A stretch of DNA of 64,000 nt, taken from NCBI GenBank assembly GCA_046294345.1, contig JBKBJT010000009.1, positions 1 to 64,000 on the forward strand, written 5' to 3'. How positions within the stretch are numbered: position 1 is the first letter of the stretch; each line of letters starts with the position of its first letter. A model generated the notes under the pieces. It was not told the DNA's origin and made no database searches. It saw nothing but the letters and a program-made list of their open reading frames with translations. The DNA is from Ferrovibrio sp046294345 (GTDB lineage Bacteria > Pseudomonadota > Alphaproteobacteria > Ferrovibrionales > Ferrovibrionaceae). Of the stretch, positions 52,047-61,154 are shown in pieces. The translations under genes and the position numbers were made by a program.

Positions 52047-53783
52047 ATGACGAGCCCGCAGCGACCCACCTCCACCTTGCCCGAACCCAGCTTCGCCGAG
52101 CTGTTCACGCCCAAACTGGTGACCATCCTGCGCGAGGGTTATCGCCTGGGCGACCTGCGCGCCGATGCGGTGGCCGGACTGACGGTCGCCATCGTCGCCA
52201 TACCGCTTTCGATGGCGATAGCGATTGCCTCCGGCGTCACGCCTGACCGCGGCCTCTACACGGCGATCATCGGCGGCTTCCTGATTTCGGCGCTGGGCGG
52301 CAGCCGCTTCCAGATCGGCGGACCGGCCGGCGCCTTCATCGTGCTGGTCGCCGCCACGGTGGAACGCCACGGCGTGGATGGCCTGGTGCTGGCCACCATG
52401 ATGTCTGGCGCCATGTTGCTGGTCGGCGGATTCCTGCGGCTGGGCACGTATGTCAAATTCATCCCTTATCCCGTCACCGTGGGCTTCACCGCCGGCATCG
52501 CGGTGATCATCTTTGCCAGCCAGATCCGCGACCTGCTGGGCCTGACCTTCGCCGGCAAGGAACCCGGCGAGCTGCTGCCGAAACTGGCCGCCATCGGCGA
52601 TGCGCTGCCGAGTTTCACGCCGGCGGCCTTCGCCCTTGCGCTGCTGACCATCGGCGTGATCGCGGGACTGAAACGCCTGCGGCCGCACTGGCCCGGCATG
52701 TTGATCGCCGTCAGCCTCGCCGCCGCCGTCACTGGTATCTTCGCCCTGCCGGTCGAAACCATCGGCAGCAAGTTCGGCGGCATCCCGCGCAGCCTGCCGC
52801 TGCCATCCCTGCCCGTCTTTTCGTGGCAGCTTGCCCAGGCCGTGCTGCCCGATGCCATCGCCTTCGCATTGCTGGGCGCCATCGAATCCCTGCTCTCCGC
52901 CATCGTCGCCGACGGCATGACCGGGCGGCGCCATCGTTCCAACTGCGAACTGGTGGCCCAGGGCGCAGGCAATATCGGCTCGGCCCTGTTCGGCGGCTTC
53001 TGCGTCACCGGTACCATCGCGCGCACCGCCACCAACGTGCGCGCCGGCGCGCGCGGCCCCGTCGCCGGCATGCTGCATGCCCTGTTCGTGCTGCTGTTCA
53101 TGCTGATCGCGGCGCCGCTGGCCAGCTACATCCCGCTGGCTGCCCTGGCCGGTGTGCTGGCCGTGGTGGCGTGGAACATGATCGAGCGGCACGCATTCAT
53201 GACCCTGCTGCGCTCGTCGTCCGGCGATGCGGCCGTTCTGCTGTCCACCTTCCTGCTCACCATCTTCCGCGACCTCACCGAAGGCATCCTGGTCGGTTTC
53301 GGCCTCGGCACCCTGTTGTTCCTCAACCGCATGGCGCAGGCCACCACGGTAGACAACCACGTGCCCTATGTGCCCGAGGACAAGGCGGATCACTACGACG
53401 GCGAACGCACGCGCTATGACGCGGCGCTGGCCACCAACCCCGACCTGCTGGTCTACCGCATCTCGGGCGCCTTCTTCTTTGGCGCGGCTTCCACCGTGGG
53501 TGCGGTACTGGACCGCATCGCTGACCGGCCGAAAACCTTCATCCTCGATTTCTCGGCCGTGCCCTTCCTCGATTCAACGGCGGCCAACACCATCGAAGGG
53601 GTGGCACGCAAGGCACAGCGCAACGGCGTGACCCTGATCCTGACCGGCGTGCCGAAGCATGTGCGTCATGTGCTGTGGGCCCATGGTGTGCATCCGCCGC
53701 TGGTGCGCTACAAACGCTCGATCGACGCAGCGCTCGAAGATATCAAACACCCTGCCGGCGCAGCCGCGCCAGCGGAAGCCTGA
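52047..53783 (+). CDS. SulP-family inorganic anion transporter with STAS domain
   Basis: A 578-residue inner-membrane transporter. The membrane block (about 35-420) opens LRADAVAGLTVAIVAIPLSMAIAIASG, the SulP signature region, and continues with GLYTAIIGGFLISALGGSRFQIGGPAGAF. The C-terminal STAS domain (about 455-570) has FILDFSAVPFLDSTAANTIEGV, with the Asp/Ser/Thr site typical of anti-sigma-antagonist folds. The substrate may be sulfate, bicarbonate or a dicarboxylate. It is coupled to the XRE regulator upstream. Its 3' end overlaps the convergent nnr gene by 41 bases. Confidence 0.9.
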   Translation: MTSPQRPTSTLPEPSFAELFTPKLVTILREGYRLGDLRADAVAGLTVAIVAIPLSMAIAIASGVTPDRGLYTAIIGGFLISALGGSRFQIGGPAGAFIVLVAATVERHGVDGLVLATMMSGAMLLVGGFLRLGTYVKFIPYPVTVGFTAGIAVIIFASQIRDLLGLTFAGKEPGELLPKLAAIGDALPSFTPAAFALALLTIGVIAGLKRLRPHWPGMLIAVSLAAAVTGIFALPVETIGSKFGGIPRSLPLPSLPVFSWQLAQAVLPDAIAFALLGAIESLLSAIVADGMTGRRHRSNCELVAQGAGNIGSALFGGFCVTGTIARTATNVRAGARGPVAGMLHALFVLLFMLIAAPLASYIPLAALAGVLAVVAWNMIERHAFMTLLRSSSGDAAVLLSTFLLTIFRDLTEGILVGFGLGTLLFLNRMAQATTVDNHVPYVPEDKADHYDGERTRYDAALATNPDLLVYRISGAFFFGAASTVGAVLDRIADRPKTFILDFSAVPFLDSTAANTIEGVARKAQRNGVTLILTGVPKHVRHVLWAHGVHPPLVRYKRSIDAALEDIKHPAGAAAPAEA

Positions 53784-55227
53784 CGGCCAAAGGCAGATCG
53801 TCGGCGATCAGCCCCGCTCCCGCCTCTTTCGCCGCCGCGCCATGCAGCCACACGGCGGCGCAGGCGGCCTCGAAAGCCGGCATGCCGCCCATCAGCGCGC
53901 CCTGGGCCAGCAAGCCGGCGCAGAACCCGGCCAGCACATCGCCCGCACCTGCCGTGGCCAGGTCGGGCGGCGCATTGGCATTGATCGCCAGCCGGCCATC
54001 GGGCGAGGCGATCACCGTATCGGCCCCTTTCAGGACGATCACCGCGCGGCTTCGCCGTGCCGCCTTGCGTGCGCGTTCGGGTTTGGACAGCACCGCCAGA
54101 TCGGGAAACAGGCGGGCGAATTCGCCATCATGCGGCGTCAGGATGCAGGGACCGGCCACGGCCTTAAACAGCTCTTCCGGATTGTCGGCGAACACCGTGA
54201 GCGCATCGGCATCCAGCACCACGGCGCGCCGCGTGGCCAGCGCATCCAGCACAGCCTGCTTCGTCGCCGCGCCGGCGCCGTTACCGGGCCCCAGCAGCAG
54301 GGCGTTGCGGCGCGGGTCGGCAATCGCATGCCGCCAGTCGGGGATGCCGTCGCAGGGCTGCCGCATCAGGGCGTCGGGCCCCCCACCTTGCAGCAGCGCC
54401 TCGTGCGGCTGCGCCAGCGTCACCAGACCGGCGCCGATGCGCAAGGCGGCATGGCCGGCCAGCCGCGCCGCGCCGGCCAGCACACCGCCGCGCACCAGCA
54501 CATGGCCGCGCACATATTTGTGACCGTCGACATGCAGCGGCGGTAAGGCGACGCGCCACAGGGCCGGATCGTTGCACCACTGGCGCGGCTCGATGGCGGG
54601 CAGCACATCGTCAGGGATGCCGATATCGGCCACATGCAGATGACCGCAATACTGCCGCCCGGGCAGCAGCAGGTGGCCCGGCTTGGGCCGGAAGAACGTG
54701 ACTGTGCGGGTGGCACGAATGGCATCGCCGCGCGGTTGACCGTCATCGCCATGCAGGCCGCTGGGCAGATCGACGGCAACAACAGGCCTGCCGGATTCGT
54801 TCACCGCCCGCACCAACGCCAGCGCATCCCCGCTCAGCGGCTTGCTCAGGCCCGCACCGAACAGCGCATCCACAATCACGTCATGGCCGGCGACCAGTGC
54901 CGGGTCGGGCAAGGCGACAAGCCCCGTCCACTGCTTCGCCATCTCTGCCGCGTCGCCGCGCAGGGCCGATACCTCGCCCAGCAGCATCACCGCCACACTG
55001 CGTCCGCCCTGCGCCAGCAGCCGCGCGGCCACAAAACCATCGCCGCCATTGTTGCCCGGACCGCAAAGCACCAGCACGCTGCCCTGCGGATGATGCCGCT
55101 GCACCATGCGCGCCACCGCCGCGCCGGCCGCTTCCATCAGTTGCAGCCCCGTCACGCCGCCCGCGATGGCGCGGCGGTCGGCCTCGGCCATTTCGGCAAC
55201 GGTCAGCAGGGCGGCATGATCGCTCAT
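53743..55227 (-). CDS. nnr: Bifunctional NAD(P)H-hydrate epimerase / ADP-dependent dehydratase
   Basis: A 494-residue repair enzyme that restores damaged hydrated NAD(P)H. The N-terminal epimerase domain (about 1-215) has GLQLMEAAGAAVARMV and VLCGPGNNGGDGFVAARLL. The C-terminal ribokinase-like dehydratase (about 225-490) has HKYVRGHVLV, LTPHDGEFARLFPDL and the GAGDVLAGFCAGLLAQG motif split around its catalytic Asp. It shares one base with the amidase stop (TGATG), so the two are translationally coupled, and overlaps SulP at its 3' end. Confidence 0.93.
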   Translation of the reverse strand: MSDHAALLTVAEMAEADRRAIAGGVTGLQLMEAAGAAVARMVQRHHPQGSVLVLCGPGNNGGDGFVAARLLAQGGRSVAVMLLGEVSALRGDAAEMAKQWTGLVALPDPALVAGHDVIVDALFGAGLSKPLSGDALALVRAVNESGRPVVAVDLPSGLHGDDGQPRGDAIRATRTVTFFRPKPGHLLLPGRQYCGHLHVADIGIPDDVLPAIEPRQWCNDPALWRVALPPLHVDGHKYVRGHVLVRGGVLAGAARLAGHAALRIGAGLVTLAQPHEALLQGGGPDALMRQPCDGIPDWRHAIADPRRNALLLGPGNGAGAATKQAVLDALATRRAVVLDADALTVFADNPEELFKAVAGPCILTPHDGEFARLFPDLAVLSKPERARKAARRSRAVIVLKGADTVIASPDGRLAINANAPPDLATAGAGDVLAGFCAGLLAQGALMGGMPAFEAACAAVWLHGAAAKEAGAGLIADDLPLAVRLPLARLRRQGV

Positions 55228-56630
55228 CAGAGCACCGGTCGTTTCCTGTGCCAGTCGGTCGCCGCCTCATAGGCAGCGGCGGCACGCAGCACCAGATCGT
55301 CGCGGTGCATCGGGCCGACCAGCTGCAGGCCGATGGGCAGGCCGGATTTCGAGAAGCCGCAGGGTACCGAGATGGCCGGCTGCTGCGTCAGGTTGAAGGG
55401 ATAGCTGAACGGCGTCCACGCGGTCCAGTAAGCGTCGCCCATGTCTTCCGGCGCCAGGCGGCCCGCCGTGAAAGCCAGCACGGCCAGGCTGGGCGTCAGC
55501 AGCAGGTCGTATGTTTCATGGAACTGCTTCATCTGCACGCCGAGTTTACCGCGCGCATTCGAGGCTTCCAGATACTGTTTCATCGTGATCGCAGCGCCGC
55601 GCTCGAAAGTCTTGGCCAGGCCCGGATCGAGCAGCGCGAACTTCTCCTTCGGCAGGGTGAGCAGCGCGTTGTAGGCACCGGCGAACCAGTGGGTGTGGAA
55701 AATATCCACCGGGTCGGCGAAACCGGGATCAACCTGCTCGACGATGGCGCCCAGTGCCGCCATCTGCTTTGCCGCCGCATCCACGGCGGCGGCGATTTCA
55801 GGGTCGACCTTCGCATAACCCAGCGCCGGACTGTAGGCGATCCTCAGACCCTTCACGCCGCCAACCAGCGCCGCCGCGTAATCCACGTTATCGTAGGGCA
55901 GCGAAAACCAGTCGCGCGCATCGGGCCTGGCCATCTCGCGCAGCATCAGCGCGGCATCGCGCACCGTGCGGGTCATCGGGCCCAGATGCGCCACCGTGCC
56001 GAAAGGACTGAGCGGCCAGGCCGGCACGCGGCCGAAGCTTGGCTTCAGGCCGACGATACCGGTGAAGCCTGCGGGAATGCGGATCGAACCACCGCCATCG
56101 GTACCCACCGCCAGCGGCCCAAGGTCGGCCGCCACCTGCGCCGAAGCGCCGCCGGAAGAGCCGCCCGGCGTGGTGTCGAGATTCCACGGATTGCGCGTGA
56201 TGCCGGTGAGCGGCGAGTCGGTCACACCCTTCCAGCCGAATTCCGGCGAGGTGGTCTTGCCGACGATCACGCAGCCCGCCTCGCGCAGGCGCGCCGTCAC
56301 CGGGGCATCCTCGGCCCAGGGCTGGTTCGGATCCACGGTTTTTGAGCCGCGCAGGGTCGGCCAGCCTTTGGTGAGGATGATGTCCTTGATCGAAGCCGGC
56401 ACGCCATCGATGGGGCTCAACGGCTTGCCCGCCTTCCAGCGTGCTTCCGACGCCTGCGCATCGCGCAGCGCGCTGTCGGCATCGACCAGATTATAGGCAT
56501 TGACCTTGGGATTGACGACTTCGATGCGCGCCAGCATAGCCCGCGTCACCTCTACCGGCGAGAAGGAACCGGCGCGATAGCCGTCGGCCAGTTCGGCGGC
56601 AGAGAGAAAGCACAGATCGTCACGCATCAT
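55227..56630 (-). CDS. Amidase (amidase-signature family)
   Basis: A 467-residue hydrolase with the Ser-cisSer-Lys triad: Lys in PASIKDII (about 83), the Ser pair in TTPGGSSGGASAQVA (about 156-160) and the following GTDGGGSIRIPAG. It should hydrolyse an amide to a carboxylate and ammonia, and could also be a transamidase-like enzyme. The start has two adjacent ATG codons (56630); AAGGGAT precedes them. It lies 12 bases after the P450 gene and is coupled to nnr downstream, in an operon SDR - P450 - amidase - nnr. The substrate is unknown. Confidence 0.88.
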   Translation of the reverse strand: MMRDDLCFLSAAELADGYRAGSFSPVEVTRAMLARIEVVNPKVNAYNLVDADSALRDAQASEARWKAGKPLSPIDGVPASIKDIILTKGWPTLRGSKTVDPNQPWAEDAPVTARLREAGCVIVGKTTSPEFGWKGVTDSPLTGITRNPWNLDTTPGGSSGGASAQVAADLGPLAVGTDGGGSIRIPAGFTGIVGLKPSFGRVPAWPLSPFGTVAHLGPMTRTVRDAALMLREMARPDARDWFSLPYDNVDYAAALVGGVKGLRIAYSPALGYAKVDPEIAAAVDAAAKQMAALGAIVEQVDPGFADPVDIFHTHWFAGAYNALLTLPKEKFALLDPGLAKTFERGAAITMKQYLEASNARGKLGVQMKQFHETYDLLLTPSLAVLAFTAGRLAPEDMGDAYWTAWTPFSYPFNLTQQPAISVPCGFSKSGLPIGLQLVGPMHRDDLVLRAAAAYEAATDWHRKRPVL

Positions 56631-56642
56631 GAAATCCCTTGT

Positions 56643-58028
56643 TCAACGCGGCAGGATGGTCATCGGCAGATCGGGCGACGGCCGCAGGGTGATTTTCGCC
56701 ACCGGCGCCACCCTGGCGCCCGGCACCACGCGGGCACGCAATTTCTGCGCCAGCGTCGCGAGGATGATCACCGCCTCTATCATGGCAAAGCCCTGCCCGA
56801 TGCAGATGCGCGGCCCGGCGCCGAAAGGCAGATAGGTATAACGCCGGCGCGCGGCGGTTTTCTCGGGCGCGAAATTCTCCGGATCGAAGACATCCGGATT
56901 CTGCCAGTACAGCCGGTGGCGATGCATGATCCAGGGCGAGATGATCATCATCGTGCCGGCGGGAATATCGATATGCTCGAATTTATCGTCGGCCACGGCC
57001 TGGCGCGCCGTGGTATGGGCGGGCGGATAAAGCCGCATCGCCTCTTCCACCACCATGCGGGTATAGACCAGCTTGTCGTAATCGGCGTAAGTGGCGGGAC
57101 GGCCACCCAGCACGGCATCCAGTTCGGCATGCAACTTGGCTTCCACCGCCGGCGCATGGGCCAGCAGGTACCAAGTCCAGGCGAGTGCCGTGGCGGTGGT
57201 TTCGTGGCCGGCGAGGAAAAAAGTCGCCATCTGGTCGCGCACTTCGCGGTCGTCCAGCATGCTGCCGGTTTCATCGTCGCGCGCCGCCAGCAGCAGGCCG
57301 AGCAGGTCGCTGCCCAATTCCCCACCCTGCGCGGCGCGGTCGCGCCGCCGCTGGATCAGCGTGTTGATGATGGCGTCCATCTCGGCCAGGGCGCGCTGGC
57401 CCTCGGCTGCGTCGGGCCGCGGCACCCAGCGCGGCAGGCCGAGCAGGTCGGGGATATTGGGCCGCACGGTCACCTGATAACGATCCATGGCCGTACCCAC
57501 CGCCGAGACATCGGTGCTGGCATCGGCGCCGAACATGGTGCGGGCGATGATGTCGAGCGTCAGCAGCATCATCTGTTCCGCCATATCGACATGCTCGCCT
57601 GCCGGCAGGCGCATCAGCCGGTCGGCCAGCCCGGCGGCATATTCGGTCATGATCTCGGCGAAACCGGCCAGGCGGCGCGGCTGGAAGATCGGCGCCATCA
57701 TGCGGCGCTGACGCTTCCACATTGCGCCTTCGCTGGTCAGCAGGCCCTTGCCGAGGCCGGGCTCCAGCATGCGCTTGCCGACCGGGTCGCGTTCGTAATT
57801 GGCGGCATTGTCGAGCATGACATGGCGGATCAGTTCGGGGTGGTTGGCCATGATCATCGGCTTGAACAGCAGCCGGTAGACTATGATGTCGCGTTCGTAG
57901 GTGTCCTTCGTATAGGTGCCGATGGCATTTTCGCGCAGGGTGCGCACCAGTTGCAGCAGCGGCAGCCTGTGCTCGTGCCGCGCCGGATAGGCCGGAACGA
58001 ATCCCATGGTCTCGCTGGCGACAGACAT
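56643..58028 (-). CDS. Cytochrome P450
   Basis: A 461-residue soluble P450. The I-helix has FFLAGHETTATALAW, the K-helix EEAMRLYPPAHT holds ExxR, and the heme-binding loop is FGAGPRICIGQGFA with the Cys ligand at about 409. GLLTSEGAMWKRQRRMMAPIF gives the C-helix WxxxR. The P-P-A-H-T region and overall look resemble fatty-acid/terpene-type P450s (CYP4/CYP102-like branch). There is no fused reductase and no ferredoxin gene nearby, so redox partners must come from elsewhere. It is 9 bases after an SDR gene and 12 before an amidase in one operon. Confidence 0.93.
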   Translation of the reverse strand: MSVASETMGFVPAYPARHEHRLPLLQLVRTLRENAIGTYTKDTYERDIIVYRLLFKPMIMANHPELIRHVMLDNAANYERDPVGKRMLEPGLGKGLLTSEGAMWKRQRRMMAPIFQPRRLAGFAEIMTEYAAGLADRLMRLPAGEHVDMAEQMMLLTLDIIARTMFGADASTDVSAVGTAMDRYQVTVRPNIPDLLGLPRWVPRPDAAEGQRALAEMDAIINTLIQRRRDRAAQGGELGSDLLGLLLAARDDETGSMLDDREVRDQMATFFLAGHETTATALAWTWYLLAHAPAVEAKLHAELDAVLGGRPATYADYDKLVYTRMVVEEAMRLYPPAHTTARQAVADDKFEHIDIPAGTMMIISPWIMHRHRLYWQNPDVFDPENFAPEKTAARRRYTYLPFGAGPRICIGQGFAMIEAVIILATLAQKLRARVVPGARVAPVAKITLRPSPDLPMTILPR

Positions 58029-58037
58029 TGCCGGTCC

Positions 58038-58802
58038 TCAGAAGGTGGTGGTCATGCCGCCGTCGACGGCTAGCAGATGGCCATTCACATAAGAGGCCGC
58101 CGGCGAGGCCAGGAACAGTGCCGCACCGGCCAGTTCCTCCACCTTACCCCAGCGACGCAGCGGCGTGCGGTCGTTGACGAATTTCACGAATTCCGGCCGC
58201 GCCATCAGTTCCTTGTTGATCTCGGTCTCGAAATAGCCCGGCGCGATGGCGTTGCAGGTGACGCCCGACGGACCCAGTTCCGCGGCGAAGGATTTGGTCA
58301 GGCCCAGCAGGCCATGCTTGGCCGCCGTATAGGCCGGAATGCTGGCGCGTCCCTTGATCGAAAGCACCGAACCGATATTGATGATGCGGCCATGGCCACG
58401 TTTGGCCATGCCCAGAGCCGCGGCACGCGAGAGCGCAAAAATCGCGGTGAGGTCCACATCCAGCACGGCACGCCAGTCGTCCAGCGTGAAATCCTGCAGC
58501 GGCTTGCGGATGTTGATGCCGGCATTGTTGACCAGGATATCCAGCCGGCCATGGGTCTTTTCGATGGCCGCGATGGCAGATTCGCCGGCCGGGATGTCGG
58601 CCACGTCGAAAGCGGCCGTCTCCACCAGCCCGTGCCTGCGCACCACATCGGCGGCGGTGGACAGGGTTTCGGGATGGCGGCCGTTGATCACCACCAGCGC
58701 GCCGGCCTCGGCAAACAGCTTGGCGAATTCCAGTCCGAATCCGCGCGAGGCGCCGGTGATCAGGGCCACCTGGCCGGTAAGATCGAACAGACGCTGCAAC
58801 AT
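58038..58802 (-). CDS. Short-chain dehydrogenase/reductase (gluconate-5-dehydrogenase-like)
   Basis: A 254-residue SDR, first gene of the P450 operon. The NAD motif is TGASRGFGLEFAKLF, NAG is in ILVNNAGINIRKP, the catalytic Ser in INIGSVLS, and Tyr/Lys in AYTAAKHGLLGLTK. The late part CNAIAPGYFETEIN and YVNGHLLAVDGGMT is typical of the classical FabG/Ga5DH branch. It may oxidise the alcohol made by the P450 encoded 9 bases downstream. The ATG at 58802 faces the divergent zinc alcohol dehydrogenase, with 95 bases between the two starts. Confidence 0.87.
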   Translation of the reverse strand: MLQRLFDLTGQVALITGASRGFGLEFAKLFAEAGALVVINGRHPETLSTAADVVRRHGLVETAAFDVADIPAGESAIAAIEKTHGRLDILVNNAGINIRKPLQDFTLDDWRAVLDVDLTAIFALSRAAALGMAKRGHGRIINIGSVLSIKGRASIPAYTAAKHGLLGLTKSFAAELGPSGVTCNAIAPGYFETEINKELMARPEFVKFVNDRTPLRRWGKVEELAGAALFLASPAASYVNGHLLAVDGGMTTTF

Positions 58803-58897
58803 GCTTCACTCCCTCATTCGTTATGCCCGAGTTTACCGGTTTGGCGGCTGGACTCCAGCCTGCCGGGCTTTACCATCGCCGCAACAGGAGGAAGCCC

Positions 58898-59959
58898 ATG
58901 TCCATGCTGCGCTGCTATCAGGTGGCCGAATTCGGCAAGCCGCTTGCCCTTGCGGAAAAGCCCCTGCCCCAGCCAACCGGCCGTCAGGTGCTGGTGAAGG
59001 TGGAACGCTGCGGCGTCTGCCACAGCGACCTGCATATCTGGGACGGCTATTTCGACCTGGGCGGCGGCAGGAAGGTGGTGGCCGCCAATAACGGCACGCT
59101 GCTGCCGCTGACGCCCGGTCACGAGATCGTCGGCACGGTTGTCGCCGCCGGCCCCGAGGCCCATATGGCGAAACCGGGCCAGCGCCGGCTGGTCTTCCCC
59201 TGGATCGGCTGCGGTATCTGCCCGCCCTGCCGCGATGGCAACGAGCATATCTGCGCTGGCGCCCAGCAGGCCATCGGCATCTTCACCGATGGCGGCTATG
59301 CCAGCCATGTGCTGGTGCCTGACGAAAAATACCTGCTCGATATCGGCAGCCTCGATCCCGCGCTGGCCGCAACCTATGCCTGTTCTGGCCTCACCGCCTA
59401 TTCAGCCCTGAAGAAGATCGGCCGCTTGCCACCCGATCATGACCTGCTGATCGTGGGCGCCGGCGGTGTCGGCCTGAATGCCGTGGCTTTGGCAAAAGTC
59501 ATGACCGGCGTGGCACCCATCGTGGCCGATCTCGATCCCGCGAAACGCACTGCGGCCATGCAGCTTGGCGCCAAGGCCGCCATCGATCCGCGCGAGGCTG
59601 ATGCGGGCAAGACTTTGTTCAAAAGCACCGGAGGCGTGATGGCGGCGGTGGATTTCGCCGGCTCGGATGCCAGCTTCGCCTTCGCCTATGCCGCCCTGCG
59701 CAAGGGCGGCCATCTGGTCACCGTCGGCCTGCTGGGCGGACAGGCGACGATTTCCATCGGCCTGCACGTAATGAAGGGCCTGCGCATCAGCGGCAGTTAC
59801 GTCGGCAGCCTGATCGAGTTGCAGGAGCTGCTGCAACTGGCGCGGCAGACCGCCCTGCCTGCCCTGCCGATCACGACCGCGCCGCTGGACCAGGCGACAG
59901 CATCGCTGGAAAAACTGAAAGCCGGCCAGGTGATCGGCCGCATCGTGCTGGAAGCCTGA
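58898..59959 (+). CDS. Zinc-dependent alcohol dehydrogenase
   Basis: A 353-residue MDR enzyme. Catalytic zinc ligands are in RCGVCHSD and PGHEIVG; the structural zinc set is GCGICPPCRDGNEHIC. The Rossmann motif is VGAGGVGLNAVALAKV with the NAD-selecting Asp in IVADLDPAKR. The start at 58898 follows AGGAGGAAGCCC. It is divergent from the SDR-P450 operon and may act on the same alcohol intermediate. It ends 4 bases from the convergent FIST gene. Confidence 0.88.
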   Translation: MSMLRCYQVAEFGKPLALAEKPLPQPTGRQVLVKVERCGVCHSDLHIWDGYFDLGGGRKVVAANNGTLLPLTPGHEIVGTVVAAGPEAHMAKPGQRRLVFPWIGCGICPPCRDGNEHICAGAQQAIGIFTDGGYASHVLVPDEKYLLDIGSLDPALAATYACSGLTAYSALKKIGRLPPDHDLLIVGAGGVGLNAVALAKVMTGVAPIVADLDPAKRTAAMQLGAKAAIDPREADAGKTLFKSTGGVMAAVDFAGSDASFAFAYAALRKGGHLVTVGLLGGQATISIGLHVMKGLRISGSYVGSLIELQELLQLARQTALPALPITTAPLDQATASLEKLKAGQVIGRIVLEA

Positions 59960-59963
59960 GGCG

Positions 59964-61058
59964 TCAGAGAAACAGCGCGAGTACCCCGGTATAGCCGTAG
60001 AGCCGCGACTGGGCGATCTCGCCGCCGCAATACATGCCCACCAGCGGCAGGTCGGGGAACACCGCCTGAATGCGGGCCAACTCGCTGGGATCCTGCACGA
60101 ACTGGTCCTGGCAACGCGCCATGCAGGAAAACCACAGCGCACCGCGCGGCATGCGGTCGCCACAGCGGCGCTTGAGGTCGGCCAGCATGCGATCCATGTC
60201 GCGGGCGGCAGAGTCGGGGTCGCGGCGGCAGAAGAAAAGCTGGTCGCCTTCCTCCACCATGGCGCCGATGGCGATGCCGCCGGCCTGCGGGTCGATGCCG
60301 ATGATGTTGCGCACCAGATAATCGGGGCGGTCGGCGCCGCTGACCGGCAGTCCGACCATCAGGCCATTGGAGAGTTTGCGCAGATCCTGCAGCGACTGCA
60401 CCGAGAAGCTGTCGCGCAGCACGTTGTAGGCCTGCTGGCCATCGAGCTCGAGGATGATGTTGCCGTCGGCGGCGGTGACGGTGTGCAACTCACCGAGCTG
60501 GCTGCAGCCCTGGGTCAGCGCGGTCAGCACCGGCTGGGCCTCGGAGAATACAATGCCGGAAACGCCGCCCTCGGTCAGGCTGCCGGCCCATTGCGGACGC
60601 GGACCACGTGCCGCGATCAGGCCACCAACCAGATAGGCACCGCAGGCCTCGGCGAAATCCTCGATCAGTTCGGGCAATGCCGGCACCTGGGGATCGGCAT
60701 GCACCACGCCGAGCCAGCCCTGCGGCCGCTCGGTCGGCCGGCGGAACAGCGTGGCGCTGCCTTCCGGCACGGTGCCCACAAGGCAGGCCACCACGGGCTC
60801 ATCGCAGTATTCGGTATCGCCCGCAGCGATGCTGTAACCGCAGGCGCCGACCATATCGGCGATGCCGGTGGCTTCGCTCAAACGTTTGAGAATCTGCGGC
60901 AGGCGCTCGGCCATGCGGTCGCTGACATAAACGAAGCCGACATTGGCGGACTCGTTCAGCGGCATCAACTGCAACAGGCAGCCATCCACCGCCATGCGCC
61001 AGTCGTCCGACGCGCCGACACCGAGACGGAATCGCGCACCCGTGGTCTGCTCGCTCAT
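59964..61058 (-). CDS. FIST-domain signal-transduction protein
   Basis: A 364-residue soluble protein with N-terminal FIST and C-terminal FIST_C domains: CLLQLMPLNESANVGFVYVSDRM, VGACGYSIAAGDTEY, SGIVFSEAQPVLTALTQGCS, and the late VGMYCGGEIAQSRLYGYTGVL, which is characteristic of the family. FIST proteins are thought to bind small ligands such as amino acids and to work with sensory pathways. The start at MSEQTTG (61058) is fixed by a strong AAGGAGAAGCGC site. No kinase or cyclase is adjacent, so its partner is unknown. Confidence 0.83.
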   Translation of the reverse strand: MSEQTTGARFRLGVGASDDWRMAVDGCLLQLMPLNESANVGFVYVSDRMAERLPQILKRLSEATGIADMVGACGYSIAAGDTEYCDEPVVACLVGTVPEGSATLFRRPTERPQGWLGVVHADPQVPALPELIEDFAEACGAYLVGGLIAARGPRPQWAGSLTEGGVSGIVFSEAQPVLTALTQGCSQLGELHTVTAADGNIILELDGQQAYNVLRDSFSVQSLQDLRKLSNGLMVGLPVSGADRPDYLVRNIIGIDPQAGGIAIGAMVEEGDQLFFCRRDPDSAARDMDRMLADLKRRCGDRMPRGALWFSCMARCQDQFVQDPSELARIQAVFPDLPLVGMYCGGEIAQSRLYGYTGVLALFL

Positions 61059-61154
61059 GCGCTTCTCCTTAGCCATGGCTTCACACTATAATGATCCACA
61101 CCCGAGCGGGAATGCGTGATCGGCACAAAAATGATTTATGACAGGGAGACCGCA

